The position numbers and the translations under genes are program-made. This document shows, one piece after another, positions 26,302 to 34,744 of a DNA stretch of 64,000 nt. The stretch is from Candidatus Aminicenantes bacterium (GTDB lineage Bacteria; Acidobacteriota; Aminicenantia; Aminicenantales; UBA4085), in NCBI GenBank assembly GCA_026393855.1, contig JAPKZJ010000112.1, positions 55,321 to 119,320 on the forward strand. Direction: 5' to 3'. Position 1 is the stretch's first letter. Each line of letters opens with the position of its first letter. The notes under the pieces are model-generated. The model made no database searches. It saw only the letters and a list, made by a program, of their open reading frames with translations, and was not told the origin of the DNA.

Positions 26302-28230
26302 ATGGCTCTGCTCAGTGTCAAAGACGCGTGCATCAGCTACGGAGGCGCCCGTCTGCTCGACCGCGTCAACCTGAACATCGAACGCCATGAGCGGGTTTGC
26401 CTGTTGGGCCGCAACGGCAGCGGCAAGACCACGCTGATGAAGCTCGTCAACGGCGAGGTCGCTCCGGACAGCGGAGAGGTCTCCCGCGGCCAAGGCCTGG
26501 CCACGGCCCGCCTGGACCAGGAGATCCCCGTCGGCATCACCGGACCGGTTTTCGATATCGTCACTTCGGGTTTGGCGGCTAAGGGCCGGCTTTTGGCCGA
26601 ATACCATCACGCCAGCGCCCTGCTGGCCGACCAACGCGGGGACGCCCCGCGGCTCATGGCGCGCCTGGCCCGCCTGGGACATCAGCTGGACGCCGAAAAC
26701 GGCTGGGAAATCCATCGCCAGGTCGATCTGATCATCGCCCGGATGCAGCTTCCAGCCGAAGCCGAGTTCGCCACCCTGTCCACCGGCTTGAAGCGGCGCA
26801 CCCTGCTGGCCCAGGCACTGGTCGCGGGCCCGGACATCCTGATGCTGGATGAGCCGACCAATCACCTGGACATCGACGCGATCACCTGGCTGGAGGACTT
26901 TCTCGCCGCTTACGGCGGCACCATCGTGATCGTCACCCACGACCGCCGCCTGGTGCAGAAGCTGGCCAGCCGGATCATCGAAATCGACCGCGGCCGACTT
27001 CTGGATTGGCCCTGCGATTACGCCACCTTCCTGAGGCGCAAAGAGGAAAGCCTGGCCATGGAAGCGAGCCAAAATGAGCTTTTCGACAAGAAATTGTCGA
27101 TCGAGGAAGCCTGGCTCCGCCAGGGCGTCAAGGCCCGCCGCACCCGCGATCAAGGCCGCGTCAATTCCCTGCTGAAGATGCGGGCCCAACGCCGGCAGAG
27201 GCAGGAACAGTCCGGCGGCGTCAAAATGACCCTGCAATCGGGAAAGCGTTCGGGCGACCTGGTCATCGCGGCGGAAAACGTCGGCTACCAATTCCCCGGA
27301 AATCAGCTGATCCGTGATTTTTCGACCGCGATCATGCGCCGGGACCGGGTGGGCATCATCGGCGCCAACGGCTGCGGCAAGACCACGCTGCTGCGCCTGC
27401 TTTTGGGAGAATTGGCGCCGATGCAGGGGCGCGTCCGCCTGGGCACCAACCTGGAGGTCGTCTATTTCGACCAAGTGCGCGATCAGCTCGACGCGGAAAG
27501 GACGGTCTTCGACAACGTCGCCGACGGCAACGACACGGTCACCGTCAACGGCGCTCCCCAGCACGTACTCGGCTACCTGCGGAAATTTCTCTTCACCCCC
27601 GAGCAGGCGCGAGCCAAAGTGAAGTCTCTTTCCGGGGGGGAGCGCTGCCGGCTGTTGCTGGCCCGTCTGTTCACCCGGACCGCCAACGTCCTGGTTATGG
27701 ACGAACCCACCAACGACCTCGATGTCGAGACCCTCGAATTATTGGAGGAGCTGCTTTTCGAATTCAAGGGCACGCTGCTGCTGGTGAGCCACGACCGGGC
27801 GTTTTTGAATAATGTGGTGACCAGTACACTCGTCTTCAGCGGCCAGGGAAAGATCGAAGAATTCGTGGGTGGCTACGACGATTGGCTGCGACAGAGAGAG
27901 ATTCCCCCCCTGCCGACCGATGAGAAACCCGCCCCCAAGCCGCTGCCCAGACCTCGTCCGGCGACCTTCAAGATGAGCTTCAAGGAAGAGCGGGAGCTGG
28001 ACGCCCTGCCGCCGCGGCTGGAACAGTTGGAGGCGGAGAAAGCTCGGCTTTATGGATCCCTGGCCGATCCCGGCTTTTATCGCGACGCGGGCGGTGAGGT
28101 TGCCGCGGTCAAGGCGCGTTTGAAGAAGCTGGAAGGCGAGCTGGCCGCCGCCTATGAGCGCTGGGAATACTTGGAAGAGCGGAAAGTGCAGGCGACCGCC
28201 GCAACGAAAAAACGGACCGGGAAGACCTGA
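26302..28230 (+). CDS. uup: ABC-F family ATPase, Uup-like
   Basis: A 642-residue soluble protein with two ABC ATPase domains and no membrane segments. Domain 1: Walker A GRNGSGKTT (about 34-42), Walker B 'DILMLDEPTNHLDID'. Domain 2: Walker A GANGCGKTT (about 354-362), signature LSGGERCR, Walker B 'VLVMDEPTNDLDVE'. The linker between them holds the ABC-F arm, and the C-terminus (about 560-630) is a coiled coil with Lys-rich end, as in Uup. ABC-F proteins act on the ribosome or branched DNA. The first signature is LSTGLKRR instead of LSGG, so one composite ATP site may be weakened. A short charged gene precedes it. Confidence 0.85.
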   Translation: MALLSVKDACISYGGARLLDRVNLNIERHERVCLLGRNGSGKTTLMKLVNGEVAPDSGEVSRGQGLATARLDQEIPVGITGPVFDIVTSGLAAKGRLLAEYHHASALLADQRGDAPRLMARLARLGHQLDAENGWEIHRQVDLIIARMQLPAEAEFATLSTGLKRRTLLAQALVAGPDILMLDEPTNHLDIDAITWLEDFLAAYGGTIVIVTHDRRLVQKLASRIIEIDRGRLLDWPCDYATFLRRKEESLAMEASQNELFDKKLSIEEAWLRQGVKARRTRDQGRVNSLLKMRAQRRQRQEQSGGVKMTLQSGKRSGDLVIAAENVGYQFPGNQLIRDFSTAIMRRDRVGIIGANGCGKTTLLRLLLGELAPMQGRVRLGTNLEVVYFDQVRDQLDAERTVFDNVADGNDTVTVNGAPQHVLGYLRKFLFTPEQARAKVKSLSGGERCRLLLARLFTRTANVLVMDEPTNDLDVETLELLEELLFEFKGTLLLVSHDRAFLNNVVTSTLVFSGQGKIEEFVGGYDDWLRQREIPPLPTDEKPAPKPLPRPRPATFKMSFKEERELDALPPRLEQLEAEKARLYGSLADPGFYRDAGGEVAAVKARLKKLEGELAAAYERWEYLEERKVQATAATKKRTGKT

Positions 28231-28252
28231 GAGACCAGAGGACTCCTTCGAG

Positions 28253-28281
28253 TTGACATCCGTGAGGCATCGGACTATCCT
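28253..28281 (+). promoter_or_regulatory. Promoter of the His-repeat lipoprotein gene
   Basis: TTGACA (28253-28258), 17 bases, TATCCT (28276-28281). The 5' leader of about 100 bases is AT-rich, unlike its surroundings. Confidence 0.55.
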
Positions 28282-28385
28282 ATATCTATAAATTATATCG
28301 GGAATGGGGAAAATTTCCGAGTGATTCTGTTCGCCTCGAGACGCGGGCGTCATCGAATATCCTATCTCTGAAGGGAGAAAACGCT

Positions 28386-28733
28386 TTGAGAAGAAAAGGA
28401 TTTCCGCTTTTCGTGGCGGCGGCTATCGTCATCTGGGGTTTCGGCCTGAGCGCCTGCAAAAGCTCGTCGACGACCCCGACCGATCCCAATTCCAGGGTCT
28501 TCACGTCGGCGACCACACAGGGGCATACCCACACCATCACGATTCAGAGAACCGAAATTGAGACTCCGCCGACCGGCGGGATTTCCCGACAGACCTCGGC
28601 CAACGGCCATACCCATACCTTCACTATGAACGAGGCGGAGCTCTTGAGCGTGAAAAACGGAACACCCGTCGCCGTCACAACGGCGGATACAAACGGTCAC
28701 AGCCATAATTTCACGATCTCGAAGTGGTATTGA
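28386..28733 (+). CDS. Lipoprotein with three His-x-His repeats
   Basis: A 115-residue lipoprotein (lipobox GLSAC, Cys23) starting at TTG 28386 with AAGGGAG upstream. The mature protein has three copies of a short unit about 35 residues apart: 'TQGHTHTITI', 'ANGHTHTFTM' and 'TNGHSHNFTI'. Each places two histidines one residue apart on a predicted beta strand, a geometry that commonly binds zinc, copper or nickel. I do not recognise the family. It could be a periplasmic metal-binding or metal-storage lipoprotein (inference). The gene stands alone under its own promoter at 28253. Confidence 0.6.
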   Translation: MRRKGFPLFVAAAIVIWGFGLSACKSSSTTPTDPNSRVFTSATTQGHTHTITIQRTEIETPPTGGISRQTSANGHTHTFTMNEAELLSVKNGTPVAVTTADTNGHSHNFTISKWY

Positions 28734-28759
28734 GCGGGGTCGTTCGTCAGCCGTGCCGT

Positions 28760-30130
28760 CTAGAACAGCTCCGGGCAGTATTTTCGGATCAGAGCCTGTT
28801 CTTCCGCCGTGAGTGCCGCTAGGGGCACCGGTGCGTCTTCCGGCCGACGGTGCTTCTGGTTGATGCGATTGATCAGGCTCCAATTCCGCGCGGGATTACC
28901 GGCTGAGGGATCCTCGGGCTCGTGGGCGGTCAGATCGTAGCGGGTGAAGTCGATCACCCGGCCGGGATCATTCTTCTGCCAGTCGCGCAGGATCGCCAAC
29001 CGAAAGGCCGAGTTCATGAACCAGCGGATTTCCAGATTCGGCTCGGAGCCGCCGATGCCTGTGCCGCGTTGCACAAATCGGTAGTCCAAGCCTTTATTAT
29101 CCGGATGCTCGCGCCGCCAGGCCTCGCCGAACTCGCCCTGCGTGACCACCCGGGCGTCGGGCCAGCGCCGCCGCACATTTTGCAGCCAGGTCGTGAGACA
29201 GCCAAGGACTTCGGGCTTAAGGCTTTTGACCAGACTGATCTCCCAGCAGACCGTGACCCAGCCGAAGCCGTTGCGGCGAAAGCCGTCGTCGAAATGGTTT
29301 GCCGTAACGGCCATGACTTCGGCCAGGCCCTTCTCGACGCCGAGATTATGGTACGCCTCGATCGGCCCCACGCCTAGCCGGCTGTTGAAACCGCCCTCGA
29401 AGCCAAAGCGCCGCGCGCACAGGAAATCGCATGTCCAGCCGTCCAGGTTCACACAGTCGATGAAGTCGGCCCGTCCCTGGGCGGGCTTGCAGGCGTGCTC
29501 GCGACTGGGGTAGTACGGGTAGCTGATGGAGCCGTCCCCGTCGCCGTTGTCGATGCCGTACTGGCTCCAGATCGTGCCCTGACAGACATGGATGCCTTCC
29601 TCCTCGGCCAAGTCGCGCAGGTTCTCGGCGGAGAGGAACCCGGCCACGATGCTCTTGGGTCGGTATCCGTTCCCGACCATGTCGCCGACGCGCTGCAGGG
29701 CCTCGTGGATGTCTTTGTTCACTTGGGCGCGCGAACTGTACATGGGTGCGAAGTACCCGCCCGGGATGAAGGTGATCTCGTCGCCGTGTGCGGCGTGATA
29801 GCCCGCGACCAGCTTGCGGATGGCGACATAGTTCGGCCGCCCGTCCTGCAGGGCGAGCCAGGAAAAGGCCCAGGTCACCTTGGCCTGGGGAAAACCATCC
29901 GATACGGCGGCGCGAAACGCGGCCACGGTTTCCGGCGTATGGATCGCGGCTTCGTCGGCGCCGACGTTGAGGTCGCGGGCCGATTCGATCTGGTTGACGC
30001 GGATGACCGTGTTGATGGTCAAAAAGCGATGATTCTGGACTGTCAATCGCTCGTCCACGGGCGCCGCGGCTGCGTTCAAGGCGCTACCGAGAAACAAGGC
30101 GATCAACGCCGAACTCCATCTGGTATTCAT
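28760..30130 (-). CDS. Secreted DUF3863-like protein, possible deacetylase/hydrolase fold
   Basis: A 456-residue protein with a signal peptide (about 1-23). Features: 'LTINTVIRVNQIE', 'AKVTWAFSWLALQDGRPNYV', 'GDEITFIPGGYFAPMYSSRA', 'GFLSAENLRDLAEEEGIHVC', and 'CQGTIWSQYGIDNGDGDGSI'. The order of strands and the 'W-S-Q-Y-G-I-D-x-x-x-G-D-G' run recall the DUF3863/DUF3864 proteins of Bacteroidetes and the NodB-type polysaccharide deacetylase barrel; this is recollection. ATG 30130 lies nine bases after a -10 box (TAGTAT) with a TTGACA 18 bases further, so it looks leaderless. Codon use is slightly unlike its neighbours; transfer is possible. Confidence 0.55.
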   Translation of the reverse strand: MNTRWSSALIALFLGSALNAAAAPVDERLTVQNHRFLTINTVIRVNQIESARDLNVGADEAAIHTPETVAAFRAAVSDGFPQAKVTWAFSWLALQDGRPNYVAIRKLVAGYHAAHGDEITFIPGGYFAPMYSSRAQVNKDIHEALQRVGDMVGNGYRPKSIVAGFLSAENLRDLAEEEGIHVCQGTIWSQYGIDNGDGDGSISYPYYPSREHACKPAQGRADFIDCVNLDGWTCDFLCARRFGFEGGFNSRLGVGPIEAYHNLGVEKGLAEVMAVTANHFDDGFRRNGFGWVTVCWEISLVKSLKPEVLGCLTTWLQNVRRRWPDARVVTQGEFGEAWRREHPDNKGLDYRFVQRGTGIGGSEPNLEIRWFMNSAFRLAILRDWQKNDPGRVIDFTRYDLTAHEPEDPSAGNPARNWSLINRINQKHRRPEDAPVPLAALTAEEQALIRKYCPELF

Positions 30131-30139
30131 GGTGAGGGC

Positions 30140-30169
30140 ATACTATCGACCGCAGGGCATCGCTGTCAA
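30140..30169 (-). promoter_or_regulatory. Promoter of the DUF3863-like gene
   Basis: Minus strand TTGACA (30169-30164), 18 bases, TAGTAT (30145-30140), nine bases before ATG 30130 with no ribosome-binding site. Confidence 0.55.
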
Positions 30170-30230
30170 CATACTCGGATTGCGATATCCATCACCCTCG
30201 CATTTTTTTGATTTTTTTGGGGCCATAGCA

Positions 30231-30259
30231 TTGACAGAACTAAAATGCAGGCATATGCT
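30231..30259 (+). promoter_or_regulatory. Promoter of the duplicated-motif secreted protein gene
   Basis: TTGACA (30231-30236), 17 bases, TATGCT (30254-30259), 29 bases before ATG 30289; a GGGAGG ribosome-binding site follows. Confidence 0.65.
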
Positions 30260-30288
30260 TTCGGCACAATCTCTTCAGGGAGGTTCTT

Positions 30289-30729
30289 ATGACCAAGAAA
30301 GCGATCGTTGTCGTATTTGTCGGTATGTTTCTGACTGCGGCGCTGTCCGCTTCGGCTCAGTTGCGCGGCGGGGAATCTGCCATTTTCTTCAAGAGCGGCG
30401 ATGTCATCATCGATAGGATCATCGATATGTCCAGCACGCGTCTGGTCGTGGGAACGGCCAATAGCGGCGAATTCCCCATGCGCGACCTTTGGATGATCAA
30501 TTATGTCAATGAAAACTGGAATTTCCCCAACGAACGCGATCAGATGGAAACCAACGAACATTATATCTTCCTCAAGAGCGGCGACGTCATGTCGGGGAGG
30601 ATCGTCGATTTTAGTTCCGCTCAAAAAGTTTGGGAGCTGGCCACGGGCGAAAAGATCGCGCCGGGCAGCATCCGTCGGATCTATTTCTCCAATCGCGTAC
30701 CGGCCGGACTGCGGAATCGCGACAATTAG
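30289..30729 (+). CDS. Secreted protein with an internal duplication, function unknown
   Basis: A 146-residue protein with a signal peptide (about 1-24, ending ASAQ). The mature protein contains two copies of one unit about 65 residues apart: 'IFFKSGDVIIDRIIDMSSTR' and 'IFLKSGDVMSGRIVDFSSAQ', each followed by a strand and 'R-D/R-I-x-x-I'. This 'K-S-G-D-V-x-x-G-x-I-x-D' pattern is common in short beta-barrel-like repeats of secreted proteins that report on envelope lipoprotein families. I assign no function. GGGAGG precedes ATG 30289. The ankyrin-TonB gene follows after 72 bases. Confidence 0.6.
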   Translation: MTKKAIVVVFVGMFLTAALSASAQLRGGESAIFFKSGDVIIDRIIDMSSTRLVVGTANSGEFPMRDLWMINYVNENWNFPNERDQMETNEHYIFLKSGDVMSGRIVDFSSAQKVWELATGEKIAPGSIRRIYFSNRVPAGLRNRDN

Positions 30730-30801
30730 GAATAGATCGGCTTCCTCTCTTTAGTGTCTTGGGCGCATGAGACGCCGAATTCCGCTTTCTTAAAGGGAAC
30801 C

Positions 30802-31893
30802 ATGAAAAACCGAAACACCGGGACGGCGAAGATTTTTGCGGCTGTTTTCCTTCTGGCGGCACTCGTCGGCTGGGGCTGTCGGGATAATAAGCCCCCGGTT
30901 TATGGGACCATCCATGAAGCTGCGGAAAAAGGCGATCTGGCCGATGTGAAAAAGCACCTGAATCGGGGCGAGGCTGTGAATGCCAAAAACGATGCCGGCA
31001 GGACCCCTCTGCACTTGGCCGCAGGTGAAGGCTTTAAGGAAGTGGTCGCCTTACTGCTGGCTAAGGGCGCGGAACTGAACGCCAAGGATCAATATGGCGA
31101 TACGCCCCTGCACAGCGCCGCCTATGGGGGCCATAAAGATATCGTCGAGCTGTTCATCGCCAAGGGCACGGACGTGAATGCCGGGGGGATGGGCGGCCGG
31201 ACGCCGCTGTTCCATGCCGTTGATGGAGACCATAAGGACATGGTCGAACTGCTGATCGCTAAGAGCGCGAACGTAAACGCCAAGGATGAGTATAACGATA
31301 CGCCTTTGCTCCTGGCCTCCCATGGGCGCCATAAAGACATGATCGAGCTGCTGATCGCTAAGGGCGCGGACGTGAACGTCAAGGACGGAAAGGGCTTGAC
31401 GCCGATGTACTGGGCTGCCGTGAACGGCCAAAAAGACGTCGTCGAGCTTCTGATCGCCAAGGGCGCGGACGTGAATATCAAGAACAAAGACGGCCAAACG
31501 TCGCTGCATTGGGCCACTGTGAACGGCTATAAGGACGTGGTCGAGCTGCTCAAGCAACACGGGGCGCTGGATGATCCGTCCGAGCTCACATCGACGGAAC
31601 TTTCTGCCCCCCATAGAATTATGGGGACGGATCAGGGGCCTAAAATCATCAAGCAAGTCGATCCGATCTATCCTGAAATCGCCCGCCAAGCCCACGTCGA
31701 GGGCGTGGTGATAGTCGAGGCGACAACTGATGAGCGGGGGAAGGTCATAGATGCGCGCATCCTCAGATCAATCCCCTTGCTCGACGAAGCAGCTCTAACG
31801 GCAGTCAAACAATGGATTTATGAGCCATTCCTCATCGCTGGCGCACCGCGAGGCGTCATTTTTACCGCTACGTGCAGATTCACCTTGAAGTAA
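30802..31893 (+). CDS. Ankyrin-repeat lipoprotein with C-terminal TonB domain
   Basis: A 363-residue lipoprotein (lipobox LVGWGC). Residues about 35-270 form seven to eight ankyrin repeats of 33 residues ('GADVNVKDGKGLTPMYWAAV' and similar), a protein-protein interaction solenoid. Residues about 285-363 are a TonB C-terminal domain: 'VDPIYPEIARQAHVEGVVIV ... RSIPLLDEAALTAVKQWIYE ... GVIFTATCRFTLK'. That domain is strikingly like the chromosomal TonB at 63578. A lipid anchor in place of TonB's inner-membrane helix makes energy transduction doubtful; it may dock to outer-membrane receptors from the other side or act as a scaffold (inference). AGGGA precedes ATG 30802. Confidence 0.75.
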   Translation: MKNRNTGTAKIFAAVFLLAALVGWGCRDNKPPVYGTIHEAAEKGDLADVKKHLNRGEAVNAKNDAGRTPLHLAAGEGFKEVVALLLAKGAELNAKDQYGDTPLHSAAYGGHKDIVELFIAKGTDVNAGGMGGRTPLFHAVDGDHKDMVELLIAKSANVNAKDEYNDTPLLLASHGRHKDMIELLIAKGADVNVKDGKGLTPMYWAAVNGQKDVVELLIAKGADVNIKNKDGQTSLHWATVNGYKDVVELLKQHGALDDPSELTSTELSAPHRIMGTDQGPKIIKQVDPIYPEIARQAHVEGVVIVEATTDERGKVIDARILRSIPLLDEAALTAVKQWIYEPFLIAGAPRGVIFTATCRFTLK

Positions 31894-32008
31894 TAGAATG
31901 ATTGGCTCCTCCGAAACATCCGATCATCGAGGGGCACCTCAGTTTGTGATTCAGCCGCCGGGAGCCCCAAACGATATTCATGATATGATGGGCTATAGGA
32001 GAAACACC

Positions 32009-32713
32009 ATGAAGCGTCGCCTGCTCCTGCCGGTCGTTTTGCTGGCGTCTTTGGCCCTCGGAGCGCCTCTTTCCGCCCAGGAAGCCATCCCGCATCAGGC
32101 TTCCCCGCTGGTCATCAAGGACACGTTTTCCTTCGTCCCCGGCACTTGGGCGGATTATGCGATTTTCGATAAGACGAAAAATGAAGCCTCCCGGATGTAC
32201 ATCTCTATCTTGAAAAGGGACACGATCAGCGGGAAATCCGGCATCTGGATGGAAATCGAGGCGGAAATGAAGGATTCACCGCTCATCGTAACCGATGTTT
32301 TCGTCGAGGAAACCAAGGCCGGCCCAGGTGAAATTTATAAGGCCGTGATCCAGGTCAAAGGCATGTCGCCGTTCACCATCCCCAAAAAATTTCTCGAGGG
32401 CCAGGATCAGCAGGTTGGGAACTTCGAAGCCGCCCAAATCGTCAAACGCATGGAACAGAAGAAGATCGTCCACAATGGCAGGACGATCGACGTGTGGATC
32501 GTCGAAGCCCTGGACAAAGAAGGGCGCAAGGTGGCGGCGACCGTCAGCCTCCAGGTCCTTCCGATTACTGTCGTATCCGCCGAAACCGATGACATGCGAA
32601 TGACCCTTAACGACTGGGGCGTAGGGGCCCAGACCCGGATCGAAGGAGAGCCGATCGGTTTTACCCTCTGGATCATGGAGCAAATCGCCAACGGGCTAAG
32701 CAAAAAGAAGTAG
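32009..32713 (+). CDS. Secreted protein with a truncated paralog nearby, function unknown
   Basis: A 234-residue protein with a signal peptide (about 1-24, ending PLSAQ). The mature region is beta-rich: 'FVPGTWADYAIFDKTKNEAS' suggests a lipoprotein/LolA-like beta sheet beginning with 'G-x-W-A-x-Y', followed by 'WMEIEAEMKDSPLIVTDVFV' and a C-terminal 'VVSAETDDMRMTLNDWGVGA'. The family is unknown to me. AGGAG is eight bases before ATG 32009. A minus-strand fragment at 34561-34655 encodes a diverged copy of its C-terminal section, so the family was once duplicated here. Confidence 0.6.
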   Translation: MKRRLLLPVVLLASLALGAPLSAQEAIPHQASPLVIKDTFSFVPGTWADYAIFDKTKNEASRMYISILKRDTISGKSGIWMEIEAEMKDSPLIVTDVFVEETKAGPGEIYKAVIQVKGMSPFTIPKKFLEGQDQQVGNFEAAQIVKRMEQKKIVHNGRTIDVWIVEALDKEGRKVAATVSLQVLPITVVSAETDDMRMTLNDWGVGAQTRIEGEPIGFTLWIMEQIANGLSKKK

Positions 32714-32737
32714 GCCTGGCGATCCATCCGGAGCGCT

Positions 32738-32893
32738 TCACCTGCCGGTGCGGGTGAGCGCGATATTGCGGAAGGTCGCCGCCGTGCCCCGGAAGTCGAG
32801 CGCTTCCCCGCTGCAGGTGAAGAGCAGCCCCGGCAGGTATTCGCGGCAACGCATCCCGTCGACGGTCAGATAGCCGTCGGCGACCGCGACATG
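32738..32893 (-). pseudogene. Remnant of a C-terminus, serine-hydrolase-like
   Basis: An open minus-strand frame of 51 codons without a start ends at a TGA (32740-32738) and reads 'YLPGLLFTCSGEALDFRGTA ... FRNIALTR'. Its composition and pattern resemble the C-terminal beta domain that closes many secreted beta-lactamase-like serine hydrolases. An upstream stop at 32896-32894 truncates it. The similarity is from memory, so the family is tentative; that it is a truncated coding remnant is more secure. Confidence 0.4.
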
Positions 32894-32970
32894 TCAGCCC
32901 TCCATAGCTAGCTTCAATTATCTATACGAATGGCGCCAACGCAAGGTTGATTCAGCCGTTTACGCATTAG

Positions 32971-32999
32971 TTGCCTATGGAAAAAATATCTCTTAAAAT
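32971..32999 (+). promoter_or_regulatory. Promoter of the 33058 membrane protein gene
   Basis: TTGCCT (32971-32976), 17 bases, TAAAAT (32994-32999), in an AT-rich spacer, 58 bases before ATG 33058. Confidence 0.5.
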
Positions 33000-33057
33000 A
33001 TGGGCCGGTCATAGGCGTTCGAGAAGGGGTTAGGCTTCGGTCATCAAGGAGGCTCGA

Positions 33058-33468
33058 ATGAAAACCTGGCAGACGCTCTACGGCATGATCTGGCTTTGCT
33101 TCGCGACGTTGTTCGTTTCCGTGTTTGATCCGATCCCGTACAAGGGCCACGTGCATGGTGCGCTCGGCATCGCGGTGCTCGTCCTTGCTTTCCGCAACCG
33201 CTCCGTCTTGAACCAGAGCACATGCCCGGCGCGCCTGAAGAGGATCGCCGCATCAACGGCCGGCATTTGCGTCTTTGCGCTCATCACCGGTGTCGTGATG
33301 GCCGTGCCCTCGTTCAGAGAACACGCCTGGATCTTCTATGCTTTAAAAGGGCTCCACATCCTGGCCATCGGCGCGATCCTCACGCAGACCTCTTCGGTTG
33401 CTACGGCGTACGACGTCTGGGAAGAGCGCGAATACGAGCCCGGACCGCCGCCGACCTCAAAACCATAA
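33058..33468 (+). CDS. Small integral membrane protein, function unknown
   Basis: A 136-residue protein with four membrane segments (about 9-25, 31-47, 65-84 and 94-113) and a short acidic, proline-rich cytoplasmic tail (EEREYEPGPPPTSKP). Histidines at 'YKGHVHGALG' and in the fourth segment ('LKGLHILAIG') are placed as possible metal or heme ligands, but no family was recognised. AAGGAGG precedes ATG 33058. It ends 11 bases before the MDR oxidoreductase gene, so the pair is probably an operon. Confidence 0.6.
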   Translation: MKTWQTLYGMIWLCFATLFVSVFDPIPYKGHVHGALGIAVLVLAFRNRSVLNQSTCPARLKRIAASTAGICVFALITGVVMAVPSFREHAWIFYALKGLHILAIGAILTQTSSVATAYDVWEEREYEPGPPPTSKP

Positions 33469-33479
33469 AATCCTTCATA

Positions 33480-34430
33480 ATGAAAGCCATTGTCTGCACC
33501 AAGTATGGACCGCCGGAAGTTCTTCAGCTTAAGGAGATTAAGAAGCCCATCCCCAAACGTAATGAAGTGTTGATAAAAAATTATGCGGCGGCGGTGACGA
33601 TAAGCGACTGTATAGTTCGAAGCGGAAAAGTGAGCATCTGGCTATGGATCCCCATGCGCATATTCGTAGGTTTCCGAAGGCCGAGGAAACCCGTGCTGGG
33701 GCTTGAGCTGGCCGGAGAAATTGAAGCCGTAGGCCAAGATGTTAAACGATTCAAGAAAGGTGATCGCGTTTTTGCGTTTACGGGGAAGAGCTTCGGCGCC
33801 TATGCCGAGTACGCTTGTATCCGTGAAGATGGGGTGTCGATGCCAAATGACGGATTAGTGGCTAGTAAGCCGGCCGAGGCGAGCTTTGAGGAAGCTGCTT
33901 CCCTTCCTTCCAGGGGAGCTTTAGCCTTGTATTATCTGAATAAGGGAAATATCCAAAACGGACAGAAAGTGCTTATCTATGGAGCATCCGGCGGGCTGGG
34001 TACTTATGCGGTCCAGATTGCCAAAAGCTTTGGAGCGGAAGTGACCGGGGTGTGCAGTGCCGCGAATTTCGAATTGGTGAAATCCCTGGGAGCCGATAAG
34101 GTCATCGATTACACAAAAGACGATATTTCGATTCAGGGAGAATCATATGATTTTATCCTTGACGCCGTTGGGAAGAGCAAGAGTTCGAAACTAAAACGAC
34201 GGTGTAAAAAAGCGCTGGCCCCCAATGGAAAGTACCGGTCCGTCGATGACGGAACACCGAAGATACGCATCGATACTCTCACATCACTCAAGGAACTGGC
34301 CGAAGCGGGAAAGATAAAGCCGGTCCTAGACAGATGTTATCCTCTCGAACAAATTGTCGAAGCTCATCGGTACGTGGGCCAGGGACACAAAAAAGGAAAT
34401 GTAGTCATAACGATGGGACATAAAAGCTAA
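33480..34430 (+). CDS. Zinc-independent MDR oxidoreductase (quinone-oxidoreductase-like)
   Basis: A 316-residue medium-chain dehydrogenase/reductase. The N-terminus 'MKAIVCTKYGPPEVLQLKEI' and the nucleotide-binding 'LIYGASGGLGTYAVQIAKSF' (about 158-177) fit the NADPH:quinone reductase branch. The catalytic- and structural-zinc cysteines are absent. It should reduce quinones or alpha,beta-unsaturated carbonyls using NAD(P)H. Base composition (AT-richer, with more AAA, ATA and TAT codons) departs from the surrounding genome, indicating transfer. It sits 11 bases after the small membrane protein gene. Confidence 0.85.
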   Translation: MKAIVCTKYGPPEVLQLKEIKKPIPKRNEVLIKNYAAAVTISDCIVRSGKVSIWLWIPMRIFVGFRRPRKPVLGLELAGEIEAVGQDVKRFKKGDRVFAFTGKSFGAYAEYACIREDGVSMPNDGLVASKPAEASFEEAASLPSRGALALYYLNKGNIQNGQKVLIYGASGGLGTYAVQIAKSFGAEVTGVCSAANFELVKSLGADKVIDYTKDDISIQGESYDFILDAVGKSKSSKLKRRCKKALAPNGKYRSVDDGTPKIRIDTLTSLKELAEAGKIKPVLDRCYPLEQIVEAHRYVGQGHKKGNVVITMGHKS

Positions 34431-34469
34431 AGACGGTTCGATATCGTTTTCGTATGGGGCTAAGATGAA

Positions 34470-34560
34470 AAGTGGGGGACCGAATATATGAGCTTCGAAC
34501 ATTTCTCTTGAAGGCGAGTTTGAATAATCATCTGAGACAACTGCGATTGGCCATTCCAGC
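34470..34560 (+). repeat. Dispersed repeat, copy A
   Basis: 91 bp, similar to copies B (35742) and C (38349): AAGTGGGG, then a run around AGCTTCGAAC and ending GGCCATTCCAGC. A one-base deletion near 34481 relative to C breaks the shared reading frame. Its right end directly abuts the minus-strand remnant at 34561. Confidence 0.65.
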
Positions 34561-34655
34561 GATCCGAATTTGGGCCCCTATGCCCCAGTCGTTTAGGTTC
34601 CTTCGCAGGTCATCGGTTTCAGCGGATACGACCGTTAGGGCCTTGATATTTCGTT
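34561..34655 (-). pseudogene. Fragment of a paralog of the 32009 gene
   Basis: Read on the minus strand, this encodes 'LTVVSAETDDLRRNLNDWGI' and 'GAQIRI', matching 'ITVVSAETDDMRMTLNDWGV' and 'GAQTRI' in the intact protein at 32009-32713 (about 80% DNA identity by eye). Only this C-terminal section remains; it is cut by repeat copy A at 34560. Confidence 0.7.
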
Positions 34656-34744
34656 TCCGATTCTTGCAATCCATGGAGATTCGTAGCATCATATCCAGCA
34701 ATAACGATTTTCTATTTGAGACCGATGGAGGGGAGAGGGTTTAC

